Source of the DNA: Limosilactobacillus panis
GTDB lineage: Bacteria > Bacillota > Bacilli > Lactobacillales > Lactobacillaceae
NCBI RefSeq assembly: GCF_019797825.1
Contig: NZ_CP081855.1
Location: 682,001-746,000 of the forward strand
Direction of reading: 5' to 3'
Length of the DNA stretch: 64,000 nucleotides
The position numbers and the translations under genes were made by a program. Positions 22,119 to 30,320 of this stretch are shown in pieces (the first letter of the stretch is position 1; each line of letters opens with the position of its first letter). The notes below the pieces were generated by a model. It was given only the letters and a program-made list of their open reading frames with translations, ran no database searches and was not told the DNA's origin.

Positions 22119-22158
22119 AAGCCTTGTAAGGATAATGTTTGTCCTCACAAGGCTTTTT
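22119..22158 (+). terminator. Terminator of tRNA-Gln
   Basis: AAGCCTTGTAAGGA pairs with TCCTCACAAGGCTT apart from one internal mismatch, followed by TTTTT. Confidence 0.85.
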
Positions 22159-22225
22159 TATTTCCCGGGACATTTCGATATGGTGTATGATAGGAAATAA
22201 TTAGAAGCAGGAAGGGCTGAGGAAA

Positions 22226-23089
22226 ATGAAAATTGGCTTTATCGGTACTGGTGTGATGGGGACTGGAATCATCAACAACCTCTTAAAACATGGTAATGAC
22301 GTAACGGTTTATAACCGGACCAAGGCACACGCCCAGGCTGTCCTTGACCAGGGAGCAAAGTGGGCTACCACGCCGGCGGCAGCAACCACCGGGAACCAGG
22401 TTGTCTTTACGATGGTGGGTTTCCCTCAGGACGTTGAAGAAGTCTACTATGGCAAAGATGGGGTCCTGGCGGTGGCCCAGTCCGGTCAGTACCTGGTTGA
22501 CATGACCACCAGCCGACCGTCACTTGCCCAGCGGATTGCGAACGATGGTGGAAAGAAGGGGGCCCGCGTTATTGATGCACCGGTTTCCGGTGGCGATGTT
22601 GGCGCTAAAAACGGGACCCTGACGGTAATGCTGGGTGGTCAACGTACGGACGTTGATGCGATTGCGCCCGTTCTCGACCAGTTCAGTGCGTCGCGGCACT
22701 ACTTTGGCCCGGCAGGGAGTGGACAGCACGCCAAGGCCGCTAACCAGATCATGATTGCCGGGACGATGACGGGGATGACCGAGATGCTGGTATACGCAAA
22801 GCAGGCTGGTCTGGACTCAAATGAAGTTATTAAGACTGTTGGCGGCGGGGCCGCAGCAAACTGGAGCTTGAGCAACTATGGACCCCGGGTTTTGGAGGGT
22901 GATTACACCCCGGGATTCTTTGCTAAACACTTCCTTAAGGACCTGCGGATTGCGCTGGAAGAGGCCGATAAAATGAACCTGGAGCTGCCGGCAACCAAAG
23001 AGGCCAAGCGCCTGTATGAAAAATTAGTAGATAAGGATAGATTGGGTAGTGATGGCACCCAGGCGTTAATTAAGCTGTGGTGGAAATAA
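22226..23089 (+). CDS. NAD(P)-dependent beta-hydroxyacid dehydrogenase (3-hydroxyisobutyrate dehydrogenase family)
   Basis: 287 residues. N-terminal Rossmann motif GFIGTGVMGTGI, the substrate loop DAPVSGGDVGAKNGTL, the catalytic Lys in GQHAKAANQI, and the C-terminal FFAKHFLKDLRIALEEA. The family oxidises or reduces 3-hydroxyacids (tartronate semialdehyde, 3-hydroxyisobutyrate); the substrate here is not determined. GAGGA precedes ATG 22226. Confidence 0.88.
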   Translation: MKIGFIGTGVMGTGIINNLLKHGNDVTVYNRTKAHAQAVLDQGAKWATTPAAATTGNQVVFTMVGFPQDVEEVYYGKDGVLAVAQSGQYLVDMTTSRPSLAQRIANDGGKKGARVIDAPVSGGDVGAKNGTLTVMLGGQRTDVDAIAPVLDQFSASRHYFGPAGSGQHAKAANQIMIAGTMTGMTEMLVYAKQAGLDSNEVIKTVGGGAAANWSLSNYGPRVLEGDYTPGFFAKHFLKDLRIALEEADKMNLELPATKEAKRLYEKLVDKDRLGSDGTQALIKLWWK

Positions 23090-23146
23090 TACCGTTTTAC
23101 GGGCCTATCGTTTCCTGATACAATAGGTCGAGTAAGGAGAAAGAAA

Positions 23147-23476
23147 ATGGCTAGTAATTCTGATTCTATCTATTATGTGTTGACAAAACTGAAACACCAT
23201 CCAGAGCTGATCAAGCTTTGTGAACCACGGTATACTAACACGGTCTTTATCCTCTTTTCGGATAAACTCAAGATTGCGGACAGCGGCTTTTACTTCCCCA
23301 ATATGCGCTTGATGGTTAACCGTCTGGCTAACGAGTTCGTGGCCAAGAACGGTGACCTATTAGATTATTACTTCCAAAAAATTGGCGGGAATGCGAAGTC
23401 TTACCATGACGCCTGGATTACAACGTCACACCTGCCGAAAAAGCATGTCTATTTGCTGGAACTCTCGTTTGAGTAA
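23147..23476 (+). CDS. Hypothetical protein, 109 residues
   Basis: Not recognised. Soluble, no membrane segment. AAGGAG precedes ATG 23147. It follows the dehydrogenase by 57 bp on the same strand and may be cotranscribed with it. Confidence 0.65.
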   Translation: MASNSDSIYYVLTKLKHHPELIKLCEPRYTNTVFILFSDKLKIADSGFYFPNMRLMVNRLANEFVAKNGDLLDYYFQKIGGNAKSYHDAWITTSHLPKKHVYLLELSFE

Positions 23477-23503
23477 CATCGGTTAGTTCTTTTTAGAAAA
23501 ATG

Positions 23504-23533
23504 TTGACAAGATCGTATTGGATAACGTATAAT
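23504..23533 (+). promoter_or_regulatory. Promoter of tRNA-Glu
   Basis: Perfect hexamers TTGACA (23504-23509) and TATAAT (23528-23533) with an 18-bp spacer. Confidence 0.88.
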
Positions 23534-23549
23534 TCCATTTGTACGTTAT

Positions 23550-23622
23550 TGCCCGCTGGTCAAATTGGTTAAGACGTCGCCCTCTCAAGGCGGAGTTACG
23601 GGTTCGATCCCCGTGCGGGTGA
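23550..23622 (+). tRNA. tRNA-Glu (anticodon CTC)
   Basis: D-arm GTC/GAC, anticodon arm TCGCC-CTCTCAA-GGCGG, T-arm ACGGG-TTCGATC-CCCGT, acceptor TGCCCGC/GCGGGTG with two wobble pairs at the end. The loop gives anticodon CTC. The first acceptor base is less certain than the rest. Confidence 0.88.
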
Positions 23623-23763
23623 TTTTCAATAGTTTCATTTAATCGTAAACAGTGCTAAATAGTTGATATAAAGGCATTTCAAAACTTAGTTGAAACTGCT
23701 TATAATATATTTTTATAGGAAATTGAGCTAAAATTGAGCTAAAATTTCTCGTCGACGCGTTGG
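23623..23763. other. Gene-free stretch with an 11-bp tandem repeat
   Basis: AT-rich DNA behind tRNA-Glu. AAATTGAGCTA is repeated back to back around 23720-23742. The 3' end of a tRNA is a common integration site, but no integrase gene or second tRNA end is present in the window. Confidence 0.4.
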
Positions 23764-23792
23764 CCACCACAACAAAATGTGATGGTTTTTTT
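23764..23792 (+). terminator. Terminator downstream of tRNA-Glu
   Basis: CCACCACA (23764-23771) pairs with TGTGATGG (23778-23785), then seven T. Confidence 0.8.
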
Positions 23793-23803
23793 ATTTTAAA
23801 TTT

Positions 23804-24043
23804 TGCTATAATAAAAAAGTGCACTGGCTACCACCAATGCACAAGTTCAATATGAAAGGACTGACCCTTTTGGGCGACGTTCTTTGTCGCGCTTGGCTGG
23901 TGGTGTATTGCAGTACACCAGAACAAGAGCGCTACCGTTAAGCTATCAGCCTAATTGTTGAATATAATATATTTTACGATTGACTATATTATAGCATGGT
24001 TTAGCGACTTGGACGACCGTCTAGCTTCGGCTGGGCGGTTTTT
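23804..24043 (+). ncRNA. Candidate small RNA (plus strand) of an antisense pair
   Basis: An extended -10 (TGC-TATAAT, 23804-23812) starts a unit that ends at a perfect terminator: CCGTCTAGC-TTCG-GCTGGGCGG with five T (24017-24043). The expected RNA is about 225 nt with internal hairpins GCGAC/GTCGC and GGTGTA/TACACC. A 29-codon frame (ATG 23852 to TAA 23941) lies inside but has no ribosome binding site. It is fully overlapped by a reverse-strand unit. The layout resembles type I toxin-antitoxin RNAs, but no known toxin peptide is recognisable. Confidence 0.5.
23813..23996 (-). ncRNA. Candidate antisense RNA (minus strand)
   Basis: On the reverse strand an extended -10 (TGC-TATAAT, plus-strand 23988-23996) is followed, about 160 nt later, by a terminator: GTGCATTGG pairs with CCAGTGCAC (plus-strand 23819-23842) and runs into six T. 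The unit contains no ATG-started frame of note. Its terminator overlaps the 5' end of the plus-strand RNA. Confidence 0.5.
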
Positions 24044-24203
24044 CTGTATCGTCAATATATACATGCAAGTTAGGAATAATATCTTCGGGGACCTTGAAGC
24101 GGTCACACGAAGGTTCAATGCAATCAGTAAATCCATAGGCAACATTACATATTGAATAGCGTAAATTATTCTCACATATAGAGGGAGGCACACCAGACAA
24201 TTC
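24021..24203 (-). other. Remnant-like open frame, no start codon
   Basis: A 60-codon open frame on the reverse strand has a protein-like composition (for example FKVPEDIIPNLHVYIDDTE) and ends inside the small-RNA terminator. It lacks an ATG and a ribosome binding site; a second frame of similar quality lies just upstream. It may be a fragment of a lost gene. No function is recognised. Confidence 0.3.
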
Positions 24204-24245
24204 TCAATATCATTGATATGTTGTAGCGTTTCTTTTCAATCCAAA

Positions 24246-24274
24246 CGAAAAGGCAACCCATCATGAGTTGCCTT
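24246..24274 (-). terminator. Terminator of the lipoprotein gene
   Basis: AAGGCAAC pairs with GTTGCCTT; on the reverse strand the stem runs into TTTTCG. Confidence 0.8.
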
Positions 24275-24300
24275 CTACATTCTGAAATTTTACTTTTCGA

Positions 24301-24828
24301 CTACTTATCTTCAAATTTACCGGTCATTGGGTTCATTTGTTGAACAGTGTTGGTTTGCGGATTGAACTTGTAGATACCTTCCAAGTGGGATACGTTCGGG
24401 TCACCGTTGTTGTCACGAACATCGATTTGGTAGCCTTCCTTGGCATTTGGTTGGGTAATTGTATATGTCTGACCCGCTTGTTGCTTGATGCCGCTGACCT
24501 GCGTGAACTGGTTAGCAACTTGTTCGGCTTGACGAGGGGTGACATTTTGTTGCGGAGTTACGTTGTGCTGAGCAGTGTAGCTAGCACTAGTCTGGTTAGT
24601 TGTAACCTGACTAGCAGGTTGACTAGCTGCTTGCTTGGTTTCAGTGTTGGCCTTAACACTCGTTGCGTGACCTGCCTTCTTGGCACTTGGCGCTTGCGTA
24701 ACCTTAGCTGTTTGTGGATGATTCGTCTTGGTTGCGGGTGTCGTGCTTTCTGCACAACCAGCTAAACCAACTGTCATTAATGCTACCAGGGCACCACCCA
24801 AGATTTTCTTTGTCATTTTTGTCGTCAT
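24301..24828 (-). CDS. Putative lipoprotein with low-complexity linker
   Basis: 175 residues: a lipoprotein signal with lipobox LAGC (Cys25), a Thr/Gln/Ala/Ser-rich linker to about residue 95, and a folded C-terminal part (about 100-175) containing YQIDVRDNNGDPNVSHLEG. No known domain recognised. Probably anchored on the outer face of the membrane. Start ATG 24828 has a G-rich site upstream. Confidence 0.75.
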   Translation of the reverse strand: MTTKMTKKILGGALVALMTVGLAGCAESTTPATKTNHPQTAKVTQAPSAKKAGHATSVKANTETKQAASQPASQVTTNQTSASYTAQHNVTPQQNVTPRQAEQVANQFTQVSGIKQQAGQTYTITQPNAKEGYQIDVRDNNGDPNVSHLEGIYKFNPQTNTVQQMNPMTGKFEDK

Positions 24829-24975
24829 TGCTACAACCCCCTACTCTCTTTTGATTTGAATAATGTTAGGTAATAATTTCTTTACACCTTTATTGTAATA
24901 CTTTTGAAACAACAATGTAATAGTTTCGTTATTTTAAATTATTTTTCTTACAATTTTGCTTAAAGAGCGTAGACT

Positions 24976-25005
24976 ACATAATCGTTATGTACCTAACGAT
25001 TATGT
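24976..25005. promoter_or_regulatory. MarR operator candidate (12-bp palindrome)
   Basis: ACATAATCGTTA (24976-24987) and TAACGATTATGT (24994-25005) form a perfect inverted repeat with a 6-bp spacer, 32 bp before the marR start. No T run follows, so it is an operator rather than a terminator. Confidence 0.75.
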
Positions 25006-25037
25006 ACCGAACAATCAGAATGAGGGAGGCATAGCAA

Positions 25038-25514
25038 ATGACAACGAGCGACGATCAGTTCTTTCAGCAGTTGTTTTATTTCATCTGGGAAGTCCATCAG
25101 TTGGCAATGAAACAGCCTGATAACCCGGCTAGTTTCCGTGGTCAGGGCCAGATTATTCACCTTCTTGCCCACCACGGCGGCTTATCACAACGCGAGATTG
25201 CAAACCTTGCCAAAGTAAAGCCGGGCTCCGTCAGTGAGGTCCTTGAACGGCTGGCCAAGAACAAGATGATTACCCGCTGGCGGGACCGGAATGACCGGCG
25301 GATCGTCCGGGTCAAGTTGACGGATAAGGGAGAACAACTTTACCACGAGCTCGCCGAGAAGCGCCGGCAGTTTGAAAGAGAAATGTTACAAAATGTAACA
25401 AAAAAAGAAAAGCAGACCTTTTTAACGGTGATTACTAAGATGCAGGAACAATTAAATTGCAACTATGGTGACCTGTTACCAAAGGGAAGAAAGGGGTGTG
25501 GCACGGATGATTAA
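25038..25514 (+). CDS. MarR-family transcriptional regulator
   Basis: 158 residues with a winged helix: LSQREIANLAKVKPGSVSEV as recognition region and the wing RWRDRNDRRIVRVKLT. GGGAGG precedes ATG 25038. Its stop overlaps the start of the first ABC gene by 8 bases, so the three genes form one operon. MarR proteins next to exporters usually repress them and themselves via an upstream palindrome, which is present. Confidence 0.88.
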   Translation: MTTSDDQFFQQLFYFIWEVHQLAMKQPDNPASFRGQGQIIHLLAHHGGLSQREIANLAKVKPGSVSEVLERLAKNKMITRWRDRNDRRIVRVKLTDKGEQLYHELAEKRRQFEREMLQNVTKKEKQTFLTVITKMQEQLNCNYGDLLPKGRKGCGTDD

Positions 25515-27267
25515 AATTGCGCGCAAAAACTTAACCGCTTGGGCGACGACACTAGCGGTCCTTTTCATGCTCATTCAGGTCGCCTGTGACCTTTACCTAC
25601 CAACGATTACTTCTGACCTAGTGGATAAGGGGATTGTGCTCAAAGACCTGTCAACCATCTGGCATGATGGTGCCTACATGCTGGTCGTGGCCGCAATCGG
25701 CCTGCTCGCAGCGGCGGGGAATGTTTACTTCGCTTCGACCCAGGCGATGCAGGTTGGTGAAAAGCTCCGTAGGCAGGTTTACCATCGGGTCCTCCGTTTT
25801 TCGAGTAAGGAGATCAACGACTTTGGTGATTCTTCCTTGATTACCCGGTCAACTAACGACATTGTCCAGATTCAAAACGTGATGGTTCAGGTCCTCCGAA
25901 TGATGCTGCAGTCGCCAATCATGCTAGTGGCGGCCTGTGTTTTGGCCTGTATCCGTGAACCACGCTTGACCCGGGTCTTTTTGATCAGCCTGCCGATCTT
26001 AGCAGTGGTGGTAATGATCGTAATGTATTTTGCTGTCCCACTGTTTAAGAGCATTCAGAAGAAGACTGACCGAATTAACCTTATTTTTCGTGAAGGTCTG
26101 ACTGGTGTTCGGGTTATCCGGGCCTTTCGTGAAGAAGACCGCGAACAGGAGCGGTTCAAGCGGGCCAACCGGGACTACACCCAAACCGGTATTAAGGCCT
26201 TCACCTTGGTTTCCTTTCTTTTACCTGTCATGACATTAATCTTGAGCCTGACGAATGTCGGCATTATCCTGCTTGGCAGTCAGCTGATTGCCAACATGAC
26301 GATGCAGGTGGGGAACCTGATTGCCTTCATGACCTACGCAACCCAAATTATGATCAGCTTTATGATGCTGTCGATGGTCTTCGTCTTCGTTCCCCGGGCC
26401 TCGGCGTCCGCTGCCCGGGTCAACGCTGTCTTGGAGAAGTCCATCTCGGTTGCTGACGTGTCGCAGGATGACCAGGTCAAGATTGATCCCTACGCCCCAG
26501 CATCTTTAGATTTCAATAAGGTTAACTTCCACTACCAGGGGGCTGAAAAGTTGGCCCTTCACAATCTCAACTTCAAGGTCCACGCCGGTCAAACTTTGGC
26601 AATCATCGGGGGAACTGGATCCTGTAAATCAACCCTGGTAAATCTTATCCCGCGACTGTTTGACGTCGAGAGTGGTCAGATCACCATTAACGGTCAGCCA
26701 ATCAAGAAACTCAGTCAGCATGATCTCCACAAGTTAATCTCAATTACCCAGCAGAAGGCGGTCCTGTTCACGGGAACGATTCGGTCGAACTTGCAATTTG
26801 GAAATGAGGACGCCACTGATGACGAGATGTGGCACGCCCTAGAAATTGCCCAAGCGGCCGACTTCGTCAAGGAAGCGGGCGGGCTGGACGCTCCAGTTGA
26901 ACAAAACGGGACCAACTTTTCCGGGGGTCAACGGCAGCGGCTGGCGATTGCCCGGACAATCATCAAGCCGGCATCCGTCTATATCTTTGATGACTCCTTC
27001 TCCGCGTTGGACTTTAAGACCGATGCTGAACTCCGGCTGGCCCTGCGGAAGGATCCCCAGATTCAACAGGCGGTTACGGTAATTGTTGCCCAGCGGGTTT
27101 CCACAGTGGCCGATGCGGATCTGATCATCGTCCTCGATGAAGGAGAGGTCGTTGGCCAGGGTACCCATGCTCAACTAAAAGCCGAAAACAAGACCTACCA
27201 GCAGATTGTTGACTCACAAATTCAGAAGGGGGATGAAGAACGTGCATCGCGGACCAAGAAAGATTGA
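25507..27267 (+). CDS. ABC exporter half-transporter, first subunit (LmrC/YheI-like), altered Walker A
   Basis: 586 residues from ATG 25507, which overlaps the marR stop. Six membrane segments in the first 310 residues, then an ATPase domain. The Walker A motif reads GGTGSCKST: the Gly before Lys is Cys (residue 373, TGT at 26623-26625), which should harm nucleotide binding. The signature is intact (FSGGQRQR), but Walker B ends in DD instead of DE and the H-loop His is Gln (VAQRVST), as is normal for the degenerate half of heterodimeric exporters. The Cys is the unusual change. Partner gene is frameshifted. Confidence 0.85.
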   Translation: MIKIARKNLTAWATTLAVLFMLIQVACDLYLPTITSDLVDKGIVLKDLSTIWHDGAYMLVVAAIGLLAAAGNVYFASTQAMQVGEKLRRQVYHRVLRFSSKEINDFGDSSLITRSTNDIVQIQNVMVQVLRMMLQSPIMLVAACVLACIREPRLTRVFLISLPILAVVVMIVMYFAVPLFKSIQKKTDRINLIFREGLTGVRVIRAFREEDREQERFKRANRDYTQTGIKAFTLVSFLLPVMTLILSLTNVGIILLGSQLIANMTMQVGNLIAFMTYATQIMISFMMLSMVFVFVPRASASAARVNAVLEKSISVADVSQDDQVKIDPYAPASLDFNKVNFHYQGAEKLALHNLNFKVHAGQTLAIIGGTGSCKSTLVNLIPRLFDVESGQITINGQPIKKLSQHDLHKLISITQQKAVLFTGTIRSNLQFGNEDATDDEMWHALEIAQAADFVKEAGGLDAPVEQNGTNFSGGQRQRLAIARTIIKPASVYIFDDSFSALDFKTDAELRLALRKDPQIQQAVTVIVAQRVSTVADADLIIVLDEGEVVGQGTHAQLKAENKTYQQIVDSQIQKGDEERASRTKKD

Positions 27268-29078
27268 TAAACCCAAACACTTCTGGCCAACAACAGAACG
27301 GTTGGTTGCCTATCTGCAGCCATGGGAGTACGGGGTAATCATTGCCATCCTCCTGGCAATTGCCTCGGTGATCTTCTCCATTATTTCCCCGAAGATTTTA
27401 GGGGAGGCAACCACGATTATCTACGATGGGGTCATGAAAGGGTACCGAGAGATCCATGCCGGTCACCACTTGACCAGTTTGCCGATTGACTTTCACCGCA
27501 TCTTTGAGATTGGTGTGACCGTGGCTTTCCTGTATGTTCTCTCCGGACTCTTCTCCTTTATTCAACAGATTATCATGACCCGGATCTCGCAGAAGGTGGT
27601 CTATAACCTTCGCCAGGACCTGAAGGAGAAGATGAGCCGTGTTCCGGTTAAATTTTACGATACCCACAGCAACGGGGACATCATGAGCCGAATGGTTAAT
27701 GATATGGATAATATTGCCGGGACCCTCCAGCAAAGTCTGATTCAAATAATCACAAGTTCAATCACCTTTATCGGGGTTCTCGTTTTGATGCTTACTATTA
27801 GTTGGAAGCTGACCCTGGTGGCTTTCGTGATGATTCCCCTGAGCCTGATGGTCGTGACCTTTGTTGCCCCAACCGCCCAGCGGCTGTTCAGTCGGCAGCA
27901 GGCGGCCCTGGGGAAAATCAACGGTCAAGTCGAAGAAACCTACGCCGGGCACACCATCGTTAGGACCTTCAACAAGGAATCGGATGAAGAAAAGCAGTTT
28001 GCTAAGAAGAACCACGAGTACTACCAGGCCGCCTGGAAGGCCCAGTTCTTTTCTGTCCTGATCTTCCCCATGATGAACTTTATCCGGAACCTTGGTTACC
28101 TCCTGGTAGCGGTAGCGGGGGCCTTTGCCGTCATTAACGGACGGATTACCTTGGGGAACGTCCAGGCGTTCCTGCAATACACCAACCAGTTCTCCCAACC
28201 GATTACCCAGGTGGCTAACCTCAGTAGCACTATCCAACAGACGGTCGCCTCGGCGGAGCGGATCTTTGAGATCCTGGACGCTCCCGAGATGGACGAAAAC
28301 CTAGTTCCAGACCAGTCCCGAACGGAGCAGCCGGTACCAAAAGTCGAGTTTAAAGACGTCCGCTTTAGTTATGGGGACGAACCGCTGATTGAGAACTTTA
28401 ACCTCAAAGCACCCCGGAACCATATGGTCGCCATCGTTGGGCCAACGGGGGCTGGAAAGACGACCATAATCAACCTCCTAGAACGTTTTTACGAAATTAA
28501 GGGCGGCCATATCTACCTCGATGGCCATGACACGCGTTCAATGACCCGGGACGACTTACGGAGTCACATTGGGATGGTCCTCCAGGATACCTGGCTCTTC
28601 ACGGGAACCATCTATGACAACATCAAGTATGGTCGTGAAGACGCCACCGCAGAGGAGGTCCACCAGGCGGCCAGAATGGCCCACGCAGACAGCTTCATCC
28701 GGGAGCATCCGGGAGCTGCCTGATGGCTACCAAACGGTTCTGAACGAGTCAGCGTCGAATATCTCCCAGGGACAGCGACAGTTGCTGACAATTGCCCGGG
28801 CCTTCCTCGCCAACCCGGAGATTCTGATCCTGGATGAGGCCACCAGTTCGGTAGATACCAGGGCAGAGGCCCTTATCCAGTCAGCAATGAATGACCTGCA
28901 GAAGAACCGGACGAGCTTTGTGGTTGCTCACCGGCTCTCAACCATCCGGAATGCCGAGCAGATCATCGTGGTTAACCACGGACACATCATTGAGACTGGG
29001 AATCATGACCAGCTGATGGCCAAGAACGGCTTCTATGCCGACCTGTACAACAGTCAATTTTTAGGTAATAACATCTAA
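27242..29078 (+). pseudogene. ABC exporter half-transporter, second subunit (LmrD/YheH-like), frameshifted
   Basis: Begins at GTG 27242 (AAGGGGG nine bases upstream; ATG 27233 is the alternative) and overlaps the first subunit. Transmembrane part, Walker A (GPTGAGKTT) and Q-loop are in the first frame. A 10-bp tandem duplication at 28696-28715 shifts the frame and stops it at 28721-28723. Without one copy, SFIREL would continue into PDGYQTVLNE, the signature SQGQRQLL, Walker B (LILDEATSSVD) and the H-loop (VVAHRLS), giving about 608 residues. The canonical ATPase half is therefore lost. Confidence 0.88.
28696..28715 (+). repeat. 10-bp tandem duplication causing a frameshift
   Basis: CATCCGGGAG occurs twice in a row (28696-28705 and 28706-28715) inside the second ABC subunit. 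Removing one copy restores the frame. Confidence 0.9.
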
Positions 29079-29086
29079 ATAACTAG

Positions 29087-29127
29087 AAAACTGCTGTGGT
29101 AGAATAGGGGTCTACGACAGCAGTTTT
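29087..29127 (+). terminator. Terminator after the ABC operon
   Basis: AAAACTGCTGT pairs with ACAGCAGTTTT, followed by ATTTT. Confidence 0.85.
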
Positions 29128-29146
29128 ATTTTAAAGAAGGTAAATC

Positions 29147-30163
29147 ATGAAATCCTATCAGCAAACGACTCAACAGTTAGACCAGCTGGTCCATGACGGC
29201 ATTGTTCCCGGGATCAGTTACCTGATTTTTGATGGGCCGGAAGAAATCAAGCAGGTGCGGGGACTAGCCCAAACGAGGCCCTTTCCGGAACCGTTAAGGG
29301 AGGGGATGCAATACGACCTCGCTTCGTTGACCAAGGTCGTCGGAACGGTCCCCGTGGTTGCCCAATTATTGCAAGAAGGGAAGTTGGCCCTTGATGATTC
29401 GGTAAAGGAGTACCTACCAGATTTTACGGACCCCCGACCGACAATTCGTAACCTCTTGACCCATACCTCGGGGATCACCGGCTATATTCCCCACCGTAAC
29501 GAACTGGCGCCGGCAGCACTGAAGCGGGCCTTCTTGACGGCACTGCACGTCGATAGCTCCCTTGACCGCCAGATTCGGTACGCGGACGTTAACTTCTTGT
29601 ACCTCGGATGGATCATTGAAGAAATCTGCCAGCAGCCCGTCCAGGACGTCATCACCGCCCGGGTGCTCAAGCCACTGAAGATGACTGGAGCGACCTTTAC
29701 TCCTGACCCAGCAAACTGTGTACCTACTGAGATTCAGCCCAAGCGGGGCCTTATTCGCGGGCAGGTCCACGATCCTAAGGGATACATCCTGGGGAAGCAC
29801 TGTGGGTGTGCGGGGATGTTTGCTAATCTAACTGACCTCGAAATCTACGGCCGGGCACTAATTGAAAACAACTTGGCTGATTTGTTGGATGGTAAGACGG
29901 TTGACATGTTCTTCACTGACCAGACGCCGATTCCCGGTGAACATAGCCGGTCTCTGGGGTGGAAGCTCCTGCACTCACGGCAGGCTGACCGCCACTACTT
30001 GATCAGCCACACCGGCTTTACCGGTACCTGGATGATTCTCGACCGGCAGACTGACCAGGGGATGGTCGTTTTGACCAATCGCGTCCATCCGACGGCGCGC
30101 GACCAGAGTTACCTTGACTGCCGCGACCAGATTTTCGCGACCTACCTTCGTGAAATGGCTTGA
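29147..30163 (+). CDS. Serine hydrolase of the beta-lactamase/esterase fold
   Basis: 338 residues without a signal peptide. The nucleophile motif is SLTK (Ser60, Lys63); Tyr145 in YADVN takes the place of the YxN tyrosine, and a late HTGFTGTW matches the third motif of family VIII esterases. Close relatives are annotated as beta-lactamase-like esterases; real antibiotic hydrolysis is not implied. It has its own space between two terminated units. Confidence 0.83.
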   Translation: MKSYQQTTQQLDQLVHDGIVPGISYLIFDGPEEIKQVRGLAQTRPFPEPLREGMQYDLASLTKVVGTVPVVAQLLQEGKLALDDSVKEYLPDFTDPRPTIRNLLTHTSGITGYIPHRNELAPAALKRAFLTALHVDSSLDRQIRYADVNFLYLGWIIEEICQQPVQDVITARVLKPLKMTGATFTPDPANCVPTEIQPKRGLIRGQVHDPKGYILGKHCGCAGMFANLTDLEIYGRALIENNLADLLDGKTVDMFFTDQTPIPGEHSRSLGWKLLHSRQADRHYLISHTGFTGTWMILDRQTDQGMVVLTNRVHPTARDQSYLDCRDQIFATYLREMA

Positions 30164-30165
30164 AA

Positions 30166-30304
30166 TTAATTTTTATTCATTCGGCCTCCATAAAATTAAA
30201 ATCATGAATAAACACTGTTAAATTAAGCCCGCCTTCCGTTGACAATTTAGTGGTAATTGTTTATGATTATTAATAAATATCTGAGGAAATGAATAAAAAT
30301 TACT
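30166..30304. promoter_or_regulatory. ARG-box-like sites upstream of argR
   Basis: AATGAATAAAAATTA occurs twice, inverted (reverse strand within 30166-30183, plus strand 30288-30302), and CATGAATAAACAC lies between them (from about 30203). They resemble the ARG box TNTGAATWWWWATTCANW, so autoregulation by ArgR is likely. The interval holds no gene. Confidence 0.5.
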
Positions 30305-30320
30305 AAAAGGGGGGAGCCGA

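Noticed and set aside
23852..23941. 29-codon frame as a toxin gene
   Set aside because: No ribosome binding site and no similarity to Fst, Ldr or BsrG-type toxins. Kept only as part of the sRNA candidate.
23623..24300. Prophage or integrative element at tRNA-Glu
   Set aside because: No integrase, no phage genes and no second copy of the tRNA 3' end in the window.
27758..28237. 159-codon reverse-strand frame in the second ABC gene
   Set aside because: Shadow frame; the plus-strand ABC transporter frame is clearly the coding one.
29147..30163. True class C beta-lactamase
   Set aside because: No signal peptide and motifs closer to esterase-like family members; the resistance role is not supported.
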